The position numbers were made by a program, and so were the translations under genes. Under the pieces are notes generated by a model that had not been told where the DNA came from, made no database searches, and worked only from the letters and a program-made list of their open reading frames with translations. Positions 24,580 to 34,350 of a stretch of 64,000 nt of DNA are shown here, piece by piece. Numbering within the stretch: position 1 is the first letter of the stretch; each line of letters opens with the position of its first letter. The stretch spans positions 957,773 through 1,021,772 of the forward strand of contig JAHLLG010000001.1 in the NCBI GenBank assembly GCA_020444275.1, in the 5' to 3' direction. Source of the stretch: Bacteroidota bacterium (lineage in GTDB: Bacteria > Bacteroidota > Bacteroidia > Bacteroidales > UBA12077).

Positions 24580-26427
24580 TTATAACTGTTCCGATAATTT
24601 TATCAATTGTATAAATTCACTTCGATATCCTTCGGCATCTTTTCCTTTGGACGATTGTGCTAAATCAATTACCGATTTATAGGTTGAGTTGCCTTTATAT
24701 TCTGAGTTTCGAAGTAACATTCCAAAGCTGGCAACAGCTGCCGAGAACTTAAAGTTATCAGACATTTCAGTGATATAATTGTTTTCGAATGGAATGATCT
24801 CTTCCAACAGAATACTCTTTTGTCCATTGGGTTTTTTATACCTGAATTTCACGGTAGCAACTTCATCTCCCTCTTTGGCCAAACTATTTAGATTTGTACT
24901 CTGATATTTAAGATCGTTCTTTTTTAATGATGTAGTATTTGCCAGTTTAATCTCGTAAAGAGCTGTAACAGTATGTCCTGATCCTAGTTCACCAGCATCT
25001 TTTTTATCATCTTCGAAATCTTCATTGTTTAATAATCGGTTTTCGTAACCAATTAAACGATATGATTCTACAATTGCCGGATTAAATTCTATCTGAATTT
25101 TAACATCTTTGGCAATTGTAAATAATGTGCCTCCAAACTCATTGACCAAAACTTTTTTAGCTTCCAGGATATTATCAATGTATGCATAGTTTCCGTTTCC
25201 TTTATCAGCTATGATCTCCATTTTATCATCCTGGTAATTTCCCATTCCAAATCCCAAAACCGAAATAAAAATTCCTTTTTCACGCTCTTTTTCAATTAAA
25301 CGTTCCATCTCGGCATTGCTCGATTGACCCACATTAAAATCACCATCAGTAGCTAAAATAATGCGATTGTTTCCGCCTTTAATAAAATGTTCTGATGCAA
25401 CCTGATAAGCAAGTTTTAATCCGGCAGCACCTGCAGTTGAACCACCAGCATGTAGATTTTCTAGTGCATTCAGAATGGATTCTTTTTTATCACAGCTGGT
25501 CGATGGTAAAACAAGTCCCGAACTTCCGGCATAAACAACGATTGCTACGCGATCTTCTTCTCGTAATTGCTGAACCAACAATTTAAACGCTTTCTTTAAT
25601 AAAGGCAATTTGTTAGGAGAACTCATGGATCCGGAAACATCCAACAAGAAAACAATATTTGATGGCGGTAGATTTTCCATTTCTATTTTCTCACCCTGTA
25701 AACCGATATGCAAAAGCATATTCTCTTCGTTCCACGGACAATGTGCCAGTTCCTGATAAATTGCAAAAGGATGTCCATTATCTGGCTGTGGATAATCATA
25801 GTTGAAATAATTGATCATTTCCTCAATACGCACAGCATCAACCGGTGGTTTTTGTCCATTGTTTAAAAAGCGGCGAACATTGGCATACGAAGCTGCATCA
25901 ACATCAATAGAAAAAGTAGAAAGAGGAGCTTTGATGGCTTCTTTAAAACCATTCTCGTGAATTGCTGAATAACCTTCTCGGTTAAATGGTTCTTGAGGAT
26001 AATAAACCGAAGGCATACCATATTGTGCATTTTTTGATAGCGTAGATACACCACGTATCAGGACTTTTTTGTCTTGCGTTGGTATACTGTGTTCTTTCTC
26101 TTCACACTCCATGATAACAACATCATCCATTACAACTTTTTCACATTCCAGCGCAACATTAATAATTGATTGCTTACCTACTTTTACCTCTTGGGTTGCA
26201 AACCCAATAAAACTAAAAACCAATATATCTTCGTTATTGGCTTCAATAGAGTATTTACCTTGATTATCGGTGGTTGTATTAATTTTTTGATTTGCTTTAA
26301 TACAAACTGATACACCGGGAAGAACTGATCCATCTTCTGAACTTATTACCGTTCCTGTAATGGTTCTTGCAGCTAAGTTTAAATTAAATATCACTGCTAA
26401 AATCGAAATAAGAAATACATTTTTCAT
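24580..26427 (-). CDS. YfbK-like von Willebrand factor type A protein with carboxypeptidase-regulatory domain
   Basis: 615 residues. A signal peptide (to about residue 20) is followed by a carboxypeptidase-regulatory-like domain (about 22-95, GTVISSEDGSVLPGVSV) and a short stretch KVLIRGVSTLSKNAQYG. That stretch resembles the start of a SusC plug. Next is the YfbK N-terminal domain, a vWA domain with the metal site DVSGS (263-267), and a C-terminal DUF3520-like region. Thus it is an exported protein-binding module using the surface logic of SusC receptors, without a barrel. It is divergent from an ECF sigma factor operon whose second gene shares the same segments, which suggests that the three genes form one system. 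Role unknown. Confidence 0.88.
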   Translation of the reverse strand: MKNVFLISILAVIFNLNLAARTITGTVISSEDGSVLPGVSVCIKANQKINTTTDNQGKYSIEANNEDILVFSFIGFATQEVKVGKQSIINVALECEKVVMDDVVIMECEEKEHSIPTQDKKVLIRGVSTLSKNAQYGMPSVYYPQEPFNREGYSAIHENGFKEAIKAPLSTFSIDVDAASYANVRRFLNNGQKPPVDAVRIEEMINYFNYDYPQPDNGHPFAIYQELAHCPWNEENMLLHIGLQGEKIEMENLPPSNIVFLLDVSGSMSSPNKLPLLKKAFKLLVQQLREEDRVAIVVYAGSSGLVLPSTSCDKKESILNALENLHAGGSTAGAAGLKLAYQVASEHFIKGGNNRIILATDGDFNVGQSSNAEMERLIEKEREKGIFISVLGFGMGNYQDDKMEIIADKGNGNYAYIDNILEAKKVLVNEFGGTLFTIAKDVKIQIEFNPAIVESYRLIGYENRLLNNEDFEDDKKDAGELGSGHTVTALYEIKLANTTSLKKNDLKYQSTNLNSLAKEGDEVATVKFRYKKPNGQKSILLEEIIPFENNYITEMSDNFKFSAAVASFGMLLRNSEYKGNSTYKSVIDLAQSSKGKDAEGYRSEFIQLIKLSEQL

Positions 26428-26557
26428 AACTTTAGTTTTTAAATTAAAAATTATTGATTCGTTTTCTTATAGGGTGCAGCGTCATTCATGAATCCATAAA
26501 AATTTTGATGTTTTTTGTAAATAAATTCATAAGAAGTTAAAGTTCAGAATATTAAAA

Positions 26558-27151
26558 ATGAAAATTTTTCAAAGAGACATACATGAAAAGTCAGATTCTG
26601 AACTGTTAAATCGCTATCTACACTCAGGAGATTTAGAAATACTTGGGATATTATATAATAGATATATTCATTTAGTATATGGTGTATGCCTTAAATATTT
26701 AAGCGATCGTGAGGAAAGTAAAGATGCTGTAAATAAGATATTTGAAAATCTTATCTCTGAAATTCCTAAATTTGAGATACAGAATTTTCGAAGCTGGTTA
26801 TATGTAGTTACCAAAAACTATTGCTTGATGGAGATCCGTAAAAAGAAAACTGAAAACAGGAGGTTTGAAAAATATTCTCATGATATTTTTATGGAATCGA
26901 CAGATATTTCGCATCCTATTGATGAAGTTTCGGATAGTAATAGTTTACATAATAATTTAAAAACGTGTATTGACAAATTGAAGAAGGAGCAACGGACTTG
27001 TATTCAGTTGTTTTATTTTGAAGAGAAATGTTACCAGGAAATTTCAGATGAATTAAATATTGACTTAAACAAAGTGAAAAGTTATATTCAGAACGGAAAA
27101 AGAAATTTAAAAATATGTTTGGAACAGCATAAGGAGAAGGAAAATGTCTAA
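26558..27151 (+). CDS. ECF-type RNA polymerase sigma factor
   Basis: 197 residues with region 2 (ILYNRYIHLVYGVCLKYL...FRSWLYVVTKNYCLMEIRKKK) and region 4 (LKTCIDKLKKEQRTCIQLFYFEEKCYQEISDELN...VKSYIQNGKRNLK). No region 1 or 3, as usual for extracytoplasmic-function sigma factors. Its last 8 bases overlap the following membrane protein gene, the normal place for an anti-sigma factor. The divergent vWA gene is a probable target. The 130-base intergenic region was searched but shows no promoter motif I can assign. Confidence 0.9.
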   Translation: MKIFQRDIHEKSDSELLNRYLHSGDLEILGILYNRYIHLVYGVCLKYLSDREESKDAVNKIFENLISEIPKFEIQNFRSWLYVVTKNYCLMEIRKKKTENRRFEKYSHDIFMESTDISHPIDEVSDSNSLHNNLKTCIDKLKKEQRTCIQLFYFEEKCYQEISDELNIDLNKVKSYIQNGKRNLKICLEQHKEKENV

Positions 27152-28574
27152 ACGAAAACTGACATATAAAGATTTACTGAATTATTTTCGCAACAACTTG
27201 CAGAATAAAGAAAAGCACAGTATTGAAAAAGAGATCATGCGCGATGCGTTTGAAGAGGAGGCTTTTGAGGGGTTATCAAAACTGAATGCAGATGAGTTGG
27301 ATAGGGATATTACTGAATTAAAATCTAACATTGCTGCAAAATCTAAAAAAACAAAAAGACTTATTCCGGTTTGGTTTAGATATGCTGCAAGTGTAATTGT
27401 TTTAGTGGGTATTGGTTTAACTATTGTATTTTTAAATAGTCGTTTTTGGCAGGATTCTTTATTGAAAGAGCAGGTAGCTAAAGAGATGGAAATTGCCGAC
27501 AGCATGGAGGTTGAAGCTAAGAAACAACTTGAAATTACCACACAGAAACCTGATACGGTAAAAACTAAACCTGAAGAACTAATTGCTGAAAGTAAAGAAG
27601 CGAAAACTGCCGAAAAAGAGAAGCAGGAACCAACAGTGCAAACCATTGTTGAGGATAAAGTTGTTTTTGATGCTATAGAAGTTTCGGAAGATGATTATGT
27701 GCCTGAAGCAGCTCAGGAAATAGAAATTATTGAGTTTGAAGAGGAGGAGGAAGTTGTAGAAGAAGATCTTTTATTGGCAGAACCACAACTGAAAGCCGAG
27801 GAAGAAATTCAAAAACCTACTCAAAATCAGGAATTAAATAAAGTGCATATCGATAAAAAAGAAACCAAAAGTTCAAAAAACATACGAATTCGAGGTGTAG
27901 CATCGCAACCTGCAAAGGAGTCTCCGTTACTTATAATAGATGGAATACCTGTTGATATGGAGAACTTAAAGATGATTAAAGGCAAGGTTTTAAATTCAGA
28001 AAATAATCATCAGTTATCCAATGTCCTTGTGGAACTGAAAGATATGGAATTGTTTGAAACTAAAACCGATGTCAATGGAGAGTTTTCTTTATTAATTCCA
28101 GATGATCAGGAACTTCAAAAACTACTGATTTCTTATGCAGGAATGCAACAGCAAGAGATTGATATGAGCAATGATTCCAATTTAATAGTTTATATGGAAC
28201 CGAGATATTTAGCCATGGATGATGCTGCAGAAACAACATATAATTTAAATCAAGAAAAACTGAAAGAGGTATCGGAAACCAATGCTAAACCTTCAAACGG
28301 CTTGAGTTTAAGAAAATATAAGTTAGAAATTTTAGAAATGCTGGATTATTCTAAGCTTTCAGCTTTTCCCGGGAAACATAACATAGAAGTGTCATTTACA
28401 GTAGGAGTGGGTGGTGAGTTGTACAACTTTAATTTCAAAAATATTCCGGATATTGCATTTAGTAATGAAATTAAGAAGGCTATTCTGGAAATGGGGAAAT
28501 GGCAACCTGCAACCTTAAATGGTGTTACATTAGAATCAACAGTAAAATTTACACTGAAAGTTGAAATAGAATAA
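27144..28574 (+). CDS. Membrane anti-sigma-like protein with SusC-plug-like motif, CarboxypepD and TonB-C-like domains
   Basis: 476 residues. The cytoplasmic N-terminus (1-78) is short and charged, as in anti-sigma factors, with no zinc motif. One transmembrane helix is at about 79-97. The periplasmic part has a strongly acidic stretch (about 140-225). It then has RGVAS (250-254) and PLLIIDGIPV (261-270), which copy the wording of the SusC-type receptor plug (RG..S, P L . V I D G . P). A carboxypeptidase-regulatory-like domain follows (about 279-352), then a C-terminal domain (about 385-476) resembling TonB-C/energy-transducing folds (FTVGVGGELYNFNFKNIP...KWQPATLNG). It overlaps the sigma gene by 8 bases. 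Probably holds the sigma factor until an outer-membrane signal arrives. Confidence 0.8.
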   Translation: MSKRKLTYKDLLNYFRNNLQNKEKHSIEKEIMRDAFEEEAFEGLSKLNADELDRDITELKSNIAAKSKKTKRLIPVWFRYAASVIVLVGIGLTIVFLNSRFWQDSLLKEQVAKEMEIADSMEVEAKKQLEITTQKPDTVKTKPEELIAESKEAKTAEKEKQEPTVQTIVEDKVVFDAIEVSEDDYVPEAAQEIEIIEFEEEEEVVEEDLLLAEPQLKAEEEIQKPTQNQELNKVHIDKKETKSSKNIRIRGVASQPAKESPLLIIDGIPVDMENLKMIKGKVLNSENNHQLSNVLVELKDMELFETKTDVNGEFSLLIPDDQELQKLLISYAGMQQQEIDMSNDSNLIVYMEPRYLAMDDAAETTYNLNQEKLKEVSETNAKPSNGLSLRKYKLEILEMLDYSKLSAFPGKHNIEVSFTVGVGGELYNFNFKNIPDIAFSNEIKKAILEMGKWQPATLNGVTLESTVKFTLKVEIE

Positions 28575-28577
28575 GAA

Positions 28578-28610
28578 ACTCCTTCCAAATGAATCCGGAA
28601 GGAGTGTCCT
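28578..28610. terminator. Terminator between the anti-sigma-like gene and purA
   Basis: Perfect 9-base stem ACTCCTTCC / GGAAGGAGT with a 10-base loop between converging genes. T-tracts are short, so efficiency is uncertain. Confidence 0.65.
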
Positions 28611-29873
28611 TTATCGTATGATCGTTTCGTCTCTGTTTGGCCCGACAGATATTATCTTAATCGGTACGCCAACTTGTAATTCAATATACTTAATATAATC
28701 AGTAAACTCTTTGGGAAGTTTATTATAGGAATTAATTTGGGTAATATCTTCGTTCCAACCTTTAAACTCTTTGTAAATCGGTTTTAAGGGTTCGTTCACT
28801 TCATAAGGTAAGTAATCAATTTCTTTGCCATTAAAAATGTAGTGTGTACAAACCTTAATACTTTCAAATCCTGTTAAAACATCAGCTTTTGTAATGATCA
28901 ATTCGGTAACACCGTTAAGCATAACGGCATATTTTAATGCCGGCAAATCGAGCCAGCCGCAACGCCTTGGCCGACCTGTTGTTGCTCCAAACTCATGCCC
29001 TTGCTTTCGTAATGTTTCTCCATCGATATCTTCTAGTTCGGTTGGAAAAGGTCCGCTGCCAACTCTCGTACAATACGCCTTAAAAATACCAATTACATTT
29101 CCTATTTTATTTGGTGCAACACCCAATCCAGTGCATGCTCCAGCGCATATTGTATTCGATGAAGTTACAAAAGGATATGAACCAAAATCGATATCGAGTA
29201 AAGTGCCTTGTGCGCCTTCGGCAAGTATCAATTTATTTTCATCAAGATATCGGTTCACTTCATGCTCGCTTTCAATTAGATTAAAGGTTTTAATAAGCTC
29301 GATACCTTTAAACCAATTCTCTTCATATTCATCGATGTTAAACTCAAAGTTGTACTGTTTTAATAACTCCTTATGTTTGTTTGTTAAGAAATCATATTTT
29401 TCTTTAAATCCCGGATTGATAATATCTCCAATTCGTAAACCGTTTCGGCCGGTCTTATCCATATAGGTCGGGCCGATACCTTTTAAAGTTGATCCGATCT
29501 TGGTTTTTCCTTTGGCTGCTTCTGAAGCTGCATCTAAAATTCTGTGCGATGGTAATATCAGATGTGCTCTTTTCGAAATATAAAGATTGGCTCGTATGTT
29601 TACATTTAAATCAATTAACTCTTTGATCTCTTCCATAAATATTACAGGGTCGATAACAACTCCGTTCCCGATAATATTAATGGTTTCTGGTCGGAATACA
29701 CCTGACGGGATGGTATGCAGCACATGCTTAATTTCGTTAAACTCGAGCGAATGCCCTGCATTTGGACCACCCTGAAAACGGGCAATAACATTATACTTAG
29801 GAGCTAAAACATCAACAATTTTTCCTTTTCCCTCATCTCCCCACTGAAGGCCTAATAGTACATCTAACTTCAT
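28611..29873 (-). CDS. purA: Adenylosuccinate synthetase
   Basis: 420 residues, standard length. It catalyses GTP-dependent joining of IMP and aspartate, the first committed step to AMP. The N-terminal GTP/IMP loop is GLQWGDEGKGKIVD with the catalytic Asp; the HSLEF loop with catalytic His near 41 follows. KIGSTLKGIGPTYMDKTGRNGLR (IMP contact) and the GATTGRPRRCGWLDL stretch (aspartate loop) are all intact. It lies downstream of the Fur-family and Rel/SpoT genes on the same strand. A hairpin between fur and purA suggests its own promoter within 29874-29929. (p)ppGpp is a known PurA inhibitor, a link worth noting given the neighbour. Confidence 0.98.
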   Translation of the reverse strand: MKLDVLLGLQWGDEGKGKIVDVLAPKYNVIARFQGGPNAGHSLEFNEIKHVLHTIPSGVFRPETINIIGNGVVIDPVIFMEEIKELIDLNVNIRANLYISKRAHLILPSHRILDAASEAAKGKTKIGSTLKGIGPTYMDKTGRNGLRIGDIINPGFKEKYDFLTNKHKELLKQYNFEFNIDEYEENWFKGIELIKTFNLIESEHEVNRYLDENKLILAEGAQGTLLDIDFGSYPFVTSSNTICAGACTGLGVAPNKIGNVIGIFKAYCTRVGSGPFPTELEDIDGETLRKQGHEFGATTGRPRRCGWLDLPALKYAVMLNGVTELIITKADVLTGFESIKVCTHYIFNGKEIDYLPYEVNEPLKPIYKEFKGWNEDITQINSYNKLPKEFTDYIKYIELQVGVPIKIISVGPNRDETIIR

Positions 29874-29929
29874 TTATCTATCTGATTTAAAAATGCTTTT
29901 TACAATTTACAACAAATGCCTAAAATTAA

Positions 29930-29958
29930 AAAATCCCCACATTAAATGCGGAGATTTT
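29930..29958 (-). terminator. Terminator after the Fur-family gene
   Basis: Stem of about 13 pairs with two mismatches (AAAATCTCCGCATT side against the facing strand), followed on the minus strand by a T-rich tract. It separates the Fur-family transcript from purA. Confidence 0.6.
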
Positions 29959-29980
29959 ACCATGTTTTATAAACTATTTA

Positions 29981-30454
29981 TTAACTTTCTTTTTTCGCTT
30001 TTTTTGTTTCACATTCCTTACATGTACCGTAAAAATATAAGGAGTGATAACTAATTTTAAAATCCATCATATTGGATGCTGTTTCTTTAATCTCCTGAAT
30101 TCTTGGATCACAAAACTCTAAAACTTTTCCACATTCCTGACAAATTAAATGATCATGTTGCTGGCAATTATGCGCTTTCTCAAATTGAGCAATATTTTTA
30201 CCGAACTGATGTTTTATTACCAGGTTACTTTCAAGTAATAATTCAATGGTATTATATAATGTTGCACGACTAACCCGGTAGTTTTTATTCTTCATGGAGA
30301 TATACAACGATTCGATATCAAAATGATTTTCTCTTGAGTATATCTCATCAAGAATTGCATATCTTTCCGGAGTCTTTCTGTGACCTCTTTTTTCCAGATA
30401 TTCTGTGAAAATTTTTTTAACTGTATCTTTAGTGTCAGCACAAATCATAAACAC
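29981..30454 (-). CDS. Fur-family transcriptional regulator
   Basis: 157 residues. A winged helix (about 10-85, with [13 protein letters not shown] as recognition region) is followed by the dimer domain with the metal motif HDH (100-102). Two CXXC pairs, CQEC (105-108) and CKEC (145-148), form the structural zinc site. The His44/Asp46 region ([10 protein letters not shown]) fits the regulatory site. It is either Fur (iron) or PerR (peroxide); sequence alone does not decide, though the lack of an obvious long C-terminal His tail slightly favours PerR/Zur-like forms. The start could also be the Met at residue 3. It sits between the Rel/SpoT gene and purA. Confidence 0.9.
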   Translation of the reverse strand: MFMICADTKDTVKKIFTEYLEKRGHRKTPERYAILDEIYSRENHFDIESLYISMKNKNYRVSRATLYNTIELLLESNLVIKHQFGKNIAQFEKAHNCQQHDHLICQECGKVLEFCDPRIQEIKETASNMMDFKISYHSLYFYGTCKECETKKAKKES

Positions 30455-30519
30455 CTATTTTATTATCAAGGCTAAAAGTATGAATTTTTTTTCTTATTTA
30501 GAATTAATTTAAAGAAAAA

Positions 30520-32790
30520 TTACTTGGAGATTTCTTCACTTCTTTTTACGGAGTTAACACCTTTTAATTTGCTGATGTTCATTATAAGGTTGTTAAGGTC
30601 GGTTACATTATGAACATACAATTCGAGCTCGCCTTCAAAAATACCATCGTGCGTTTCAATAAAGATTTTTCGAATATTTACAGTAAGTTCATTCGAGATA
30701 ACAGAAGTTATATCTGAGGCTATTCCTATTCGGTCTATTCCGTTTAGGGTTAATTTTGCTAACGAAGAAAGATATTTCTGAGAGGTCCATCTTGCCGGTA
30801 CAATATAGTTTCCTTCACTGGACATTAATTTGATAGCAGTAGGGCATTTGGCTTTATGAATAAATACGGTATCGCTTTCGGGCTTTTTGTAGCCAATTAC
30901 TTCATCGCCCGGGATTGGGTTGCAGCACTGTGATATTTTTACGTTATAATTTTCTTCATCAGAACCATCTCTGATAATTACAGGATCTTTATAATTAAAT
31001 TTATCTGTTTTCTTTGGTATTTGAGGTTCTTTTTTAGGTTTACTTGATGAGGTTGTTTTTGCTATTTGTAATCCCCAGTATCTGATGATTTTATTTTTAG
31101 TATTCTTTTTAAGAATTTTCTTAAGGTCATCAAGTTTTATGATACCACTACCAATTTTCGAATAAAGTTCATCTTTATTAACTACTTCGTATGCAGGAAT
31201 AATTTTTCTTAAAACCCTACCACTTGGATGTACCTTTAGATTTTTTAATTTCGTTTCAAGAATTGATTTCCCTTTCTGTATACGATCTTTGGTTTCGGCT
31301 TTTATGGCATCAGTAATACTGGTTTTCGCTTTAGCTGTTTTTACATGAGAAAGCCATTCTTTCTGTATTTTTTGTTTATTCGATGTAATTATTTCAACCT
31401 GATCGCCACTGCGTAAAATATGATTTAACGGAACCAATTTATGGTTAACTTTTGCCCCAATGGCTTTATTCCCAATTTCGCTATGAATTTCGTATGCAAA
31501 ATCAAGGGTGGTTGAATTTTTAGGCAATGTTTTTAGATCACCTTTAGGGGTAAAGACCATAATTTCTGCAGAGAATAGGTTCATTTTAAACTCATCGAGA
31601 AATTCCAGGGCATCCGAATTTGGATTTTCCAACATCAGCCGGATCTTCTTAATCCATTTATCCAACTCACTTTCACTTGAGTTTTCTCCTTTATATTTCC
31701 AGTGAGCAGCAAAACCTCGTTCAGCTATTTCATCCATTCGCTGCGAACGTATTTGCACCTCGACCCATTTCCCATTGGGTCCCATTACTGTTGTATGCAA
31801 AGCTTCGTAACCATTGGCTTTTGGTGAACTAATCCAATCGCGAATTCGGTCTGGTTTAGGTGTATAGATATCTGTTATTAACGAATAAATTTGCCAGCAC
31901 TGGGCTTTTTCAACTTCCCTGCTTACAGGTGTAAAAACAATACGAATGGCCATTAAATCATACACTTCTTCAAAGGGAATATTTTTACTTTGCATTTTAT
32001 TCCAGATGGAAAAGATCGATTTTGGCCGACCACTTATATCAAATTCAATGTTGTGTTTTTCTAGTTTTTCAATAATTGGTAACGAGAAACGGTTAATTTC
32101 CTGCTGTCGCTTTTTTTCGTTGTCTTTAATTTTATTCAGAATCTCATCAAATACTTTCGGGTGACGGTATTTTAAACTCAGATCTTCGAGCTCCGATTTA
32201 ATGGCATATAAACCCAAACGATGCGCTAACGGAGCATACAAGTATGTGGTTTCTCCGGCAATTTTCAATTGCTTATTGGGTGGCATTGAATCAAGGGTTC
32301 GCATATTATGTAATCGGTCGGCAAGCTTAATTAAAATTACCCGAACATCGTCGGATAAGGTTAAAAGCATTTTTCTAAAGTTTTCTGCCTGTAATGATGA
32401 GTGTTTATCAAATACACCGGAAATTTTGGTTAAGCCATCGATAATTGAGGCAATTTTTTCGCCAAAAAGATGATCAATATCTTCCAGTGTATATTCTGTA
32501 TCTTCAACTACATCGTGAAGAAGAGCGCATGCTATGGAAACGGCTCCTAAACCAATTTCTGAAGTTACTATTTTTGCTACTGCAATGGGATGAACAATAT
32601 ACGGTTCGCCCGATTTTCTTTTAACTCCTTTATGTGATTCTTTCGCAAGGTCAAAAGCTTTACGAATAAGCTTGATATCCTTAACTTTAACATGTTTTGA
32701 GCAGCTTGATATAAGATCATTATACAGCTCTTCTGCATAAGCATCTTCATCAACTATTTTATCTTTTACTATAGATTTACTGCTACTCAT
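30520..32790 (-). CDS. Bifunctional (p)ppGpp synthetase/hydrolase, Rel/SpoT family
   Basis: 756 residues with the full long-RSH layout. The hydrolase domain has the metal motif HDVVEDT (His92-Asp93), and the earlier YIVHPIAVA with its His is present, so hydrolysis should be active. The synthetase domain (about 245-390) has DLMAIRIVF, DWISSPKANGYEALHT and VEVQIRSQRMDEIAERGFAAHWKYK. TGS (about 420-480), the helical and zinc-finger region with CCNPIPGDEV, and a C-terminal ACT domain (about 680-756) follow. This is the stringent-response enzyme. It lies 65 bases upstream of the Fur-family gene; a -7-like TAAATTTG is found before its start. Confidence 0.95.
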   Translation of the reverse strand: MSSSKSIVKDKIVDEDAYAEELYNDLISSCSKHVKVKDIKLIRKAFDLAKESHKGVKRKSGEPYIVHPIAVAKIVTSEIGLGAVSIACALLHDVVEDTEYTLEDIDHLFGEKIASIIDGLTKISGVFDKHSSLQAENFRKMLLTLSDDVRVILIKLADRLHNMRTLDSMPPNKQLKIAGETTYLYAPLAHRLGLYAIKSELEDLSLKYRHPKVFDEILNKIKDNEKKRQQEINRFSLPIIEKLEKHNIEFDISGRPKSIFSIWNKMQSKNIPFEEVYDLMAIRIVFTPVSREVEKAQCWQIYSLITDIYTPKPDRIRDWISSPKANGYEALHTTVMGPNGKWVEVQIRSQRMDEIAERGFAAHWKYKGENSSESELDKWIKKIRLMLENPNSDALEFLDEFKMNLFSAEIMVFTPKGDLKTLPKNSTTLDFAYEIHSEIGNKAIGAKVNHKLVPLNHILRSGDQVEIITSNKQKIQKEWLSHVKTAKAKTSITDAIKAETKDRIQKGKSILETKLKNLKVHPSGRVLRKIIPAYEVVNKDELYSKIGSGIIKLDDLKKILKKNTKNKIIRYWGLQIAKTTSSSKPKKEPQIPKKTDKFNYKDPVIIRDGSDEENYNVKISQCCNPIPGDEVIGYKKPESDTVFIHKAKCPTAIKLMSSEGNYIVPARWTSQKYLSSLAKLTLNGIDRIGIASDITSVISNELTVNIRKIFIETHDGIFEGELELYVHNVTDLNNLIMNISKLKGVNSVKRSEEISK

Positions 32791-32808
32791 AGTGTTAAAT
32801 ATAAACTA

Positions 32809-32816
32809 CAAATTTA
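32809..32816 (-). promoter_or_regulatory. Candidate -7 element of the Rel/SpoT gene
   Basis: TAAATTTG on the minus strand, about 19 bases before the start codon, matches TAnnTTTG. No clear TTTG was found at the -33 distance. Confidence 0.4.
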
Positions 32817-32856
32817 ATTAAAAAATGGTGAATAAAAGCACGTGAAGTAATAAGTA

Positions 32857-34311
32857 TTACGGATATACAACGGTAATGTTTCCTCTTTTTTCTATTATTT
32901 GATTATTCGGAGTTTCAATTTTAATGATGTAGATATAACTGCCGGTGCGGGCAGAATTTCCATTGGGTTCTTTGCCATCCCAGGGTTCAGTGTAATTGCT
33001 TGTTTCGAAAACAACATTACCCCAACGGTTATAAATACGCATTTCGTAATCGGTGGGAATAAATGTAAATACCGGCTGAAACAGGTCATTCGTTCCATCA
33101 CCATTGGGGGTAAATGCTTCGGGAATATATACGGTAGGGTTTAGGTAAGCACAAGCAGTATTGGATTGGCTATACTCAGAACTACCTTCGGCAGTTGCTC
33201 GTATAAAATAGCAAAACTGACTATAGCTTTGCAATGATTCAATGTTATCGGTAAAATCGTTGTGGTTTGCAAACGACCGGATTAACTCAGGTTGCTGGTC
33301 CTGAACAATTCTATAAATTTCGTAGTTAACCGATTCTAGGCTTCCTTCTAAAAATGTATTCCAGGTTAATGAGTTATCGTAATCGTTATTTTCTGCCTGA
33401 AGTACAATGTTATTGATGATATCAGAGTTGGTGGTTTCGTATCCGCACTGGTTTATCGATACCATTTTATAAAAACGTACCTCAGCATCAGGGTTAGAAT
33501 TTTCATGCATTGCATTAATGTATGAAGTCGCACTGCTTATGGTTTGCAGCGTATCATATGTTCCATCCCTTGCGGTTGATGTTAACAATTTATACGTATC
33601 CAGTTCGGAATCTGATGCAACCAGAAATTTCAAATCGGTATGGTCACCATTTGCCGATGCTGATATGGCCCTAATATATTCAGGACTTTGAGGCATTTCG
33701 GTAAACAGGTTGATAGGATTGGAGAGACTGGTTTCACTGGTTTCTTGCCAGCTTGTTTCTACAGTAAACTTGTAATTAGTGTTTTCTTGTAAATCTGTAA
33801 TCAGGATTTCTTGATTATCTGCATTCACAGTTTCTGTTCTTAGATTCCCGTCTTCTTCAATGTTAATCAAAAATTGAGTGGGTGTCCAATCGCTTGCATT
33901 ATATTGACTAGTCTCCAGATCTTCCCAGCTTAATTTTATTTGCCGTAAACATGAATCATATTCCTGGGTTAAATAAAACGTAGATACGTCTTTAGAAAAA
34001 TCTTCAGATGTTTTTATACTTTGGATTCGGTATGATCGTGGTTGTAAATGCGCATCAGCCGTTAAATCAATATAAGATGAAGTTATTGTAGGGTCCGGAA
34101 TTATTGCCAGAGATGTTGCTGTTCCAGTTACCAGATTGTCTCTAGAAATCTTTAAAGTATCTGTACCAGGGTACTCCCACGAAATGCGAACATGTCCCTG
34201 TTCATTTATAACAGATACATTTTTAAGATTTAATGTTGATTGTGCCTTTAGTATGTTTTGAGCACAAAACAGTAAGAATAAAGTTGCTATTAAAAACAGG
34301 TATTTTCGCAT
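32857..34311 (-). CDS. Type IX-secreted protein with fibronectin-like repeats and CHU_C (type B) sorting domain
   Basis: 484 residues. A signal peptide (MRKYLFLIATLFLLFC... to about residue 23) is followed by several Fn3-like repeats (about 25-390, with patterns such as VRISWEYPGTDTLKIS and NNYDNSLTWNTF). The last 85 residues are a gliding-motility-associated C-terminal domain: YIPEAFTPNGDGTNDLFQP, MRIYNRWGNVVFETS, GSYIYIIKIE. That type B signal directs export across the outer membrane by the type IX system and surface anchoring, usually with SprF-like partners. Probably an adhesive surface protein. It precedes an M16 peptidase pair on the same strand in reverse order of transcription (peptidases first), 39 bases apart. 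Confidence 0.9.
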   Translation of the reverse strand: MRKYLFLIATLFLLFCAQNILKAQSTLNLKNVSVINEQGHVRISWEYPGTDTLKISRDNLVTGTATSLAIIPDPTITSSYIDLTADAHLQPRSYRIQSIKTSEDFSKDVSTFYLTQEYDSCLRQIKLSWEDLETSQYNASDWTPTQFLINIEEDGNLRTETVNADNQEILITDLQENTNYKFTVETSWQETSETSLSNPINLFTEMPQSPEYIRAISASANGDHTDLKFLVASDSELDTYKLLTSTARDGTYDTLQTISSATSYINAMHENSNPDAEVRFYKMVSINQCGYETTNSDIINNIVLQAENNDYDNSLTWNTFLEGSLESVNYEIYRIVQDQQPELIRSFANHNDFTDNIESLQSYSQFCYFIRATAEGSSEYSQSNTACAYLNPTVYIPEAFTPNGDGTNDLFQPVFTFIPTDYEMRIYNRWGNVVFETSNYTEPWDGKEPNGNSARTGSYIYIIKIETPNNQIIEKRGNITVVYP

Positions 34312-34350
34312 GTTAAAACAGGTACAAATTCTATAACGAAAATAAGCATA

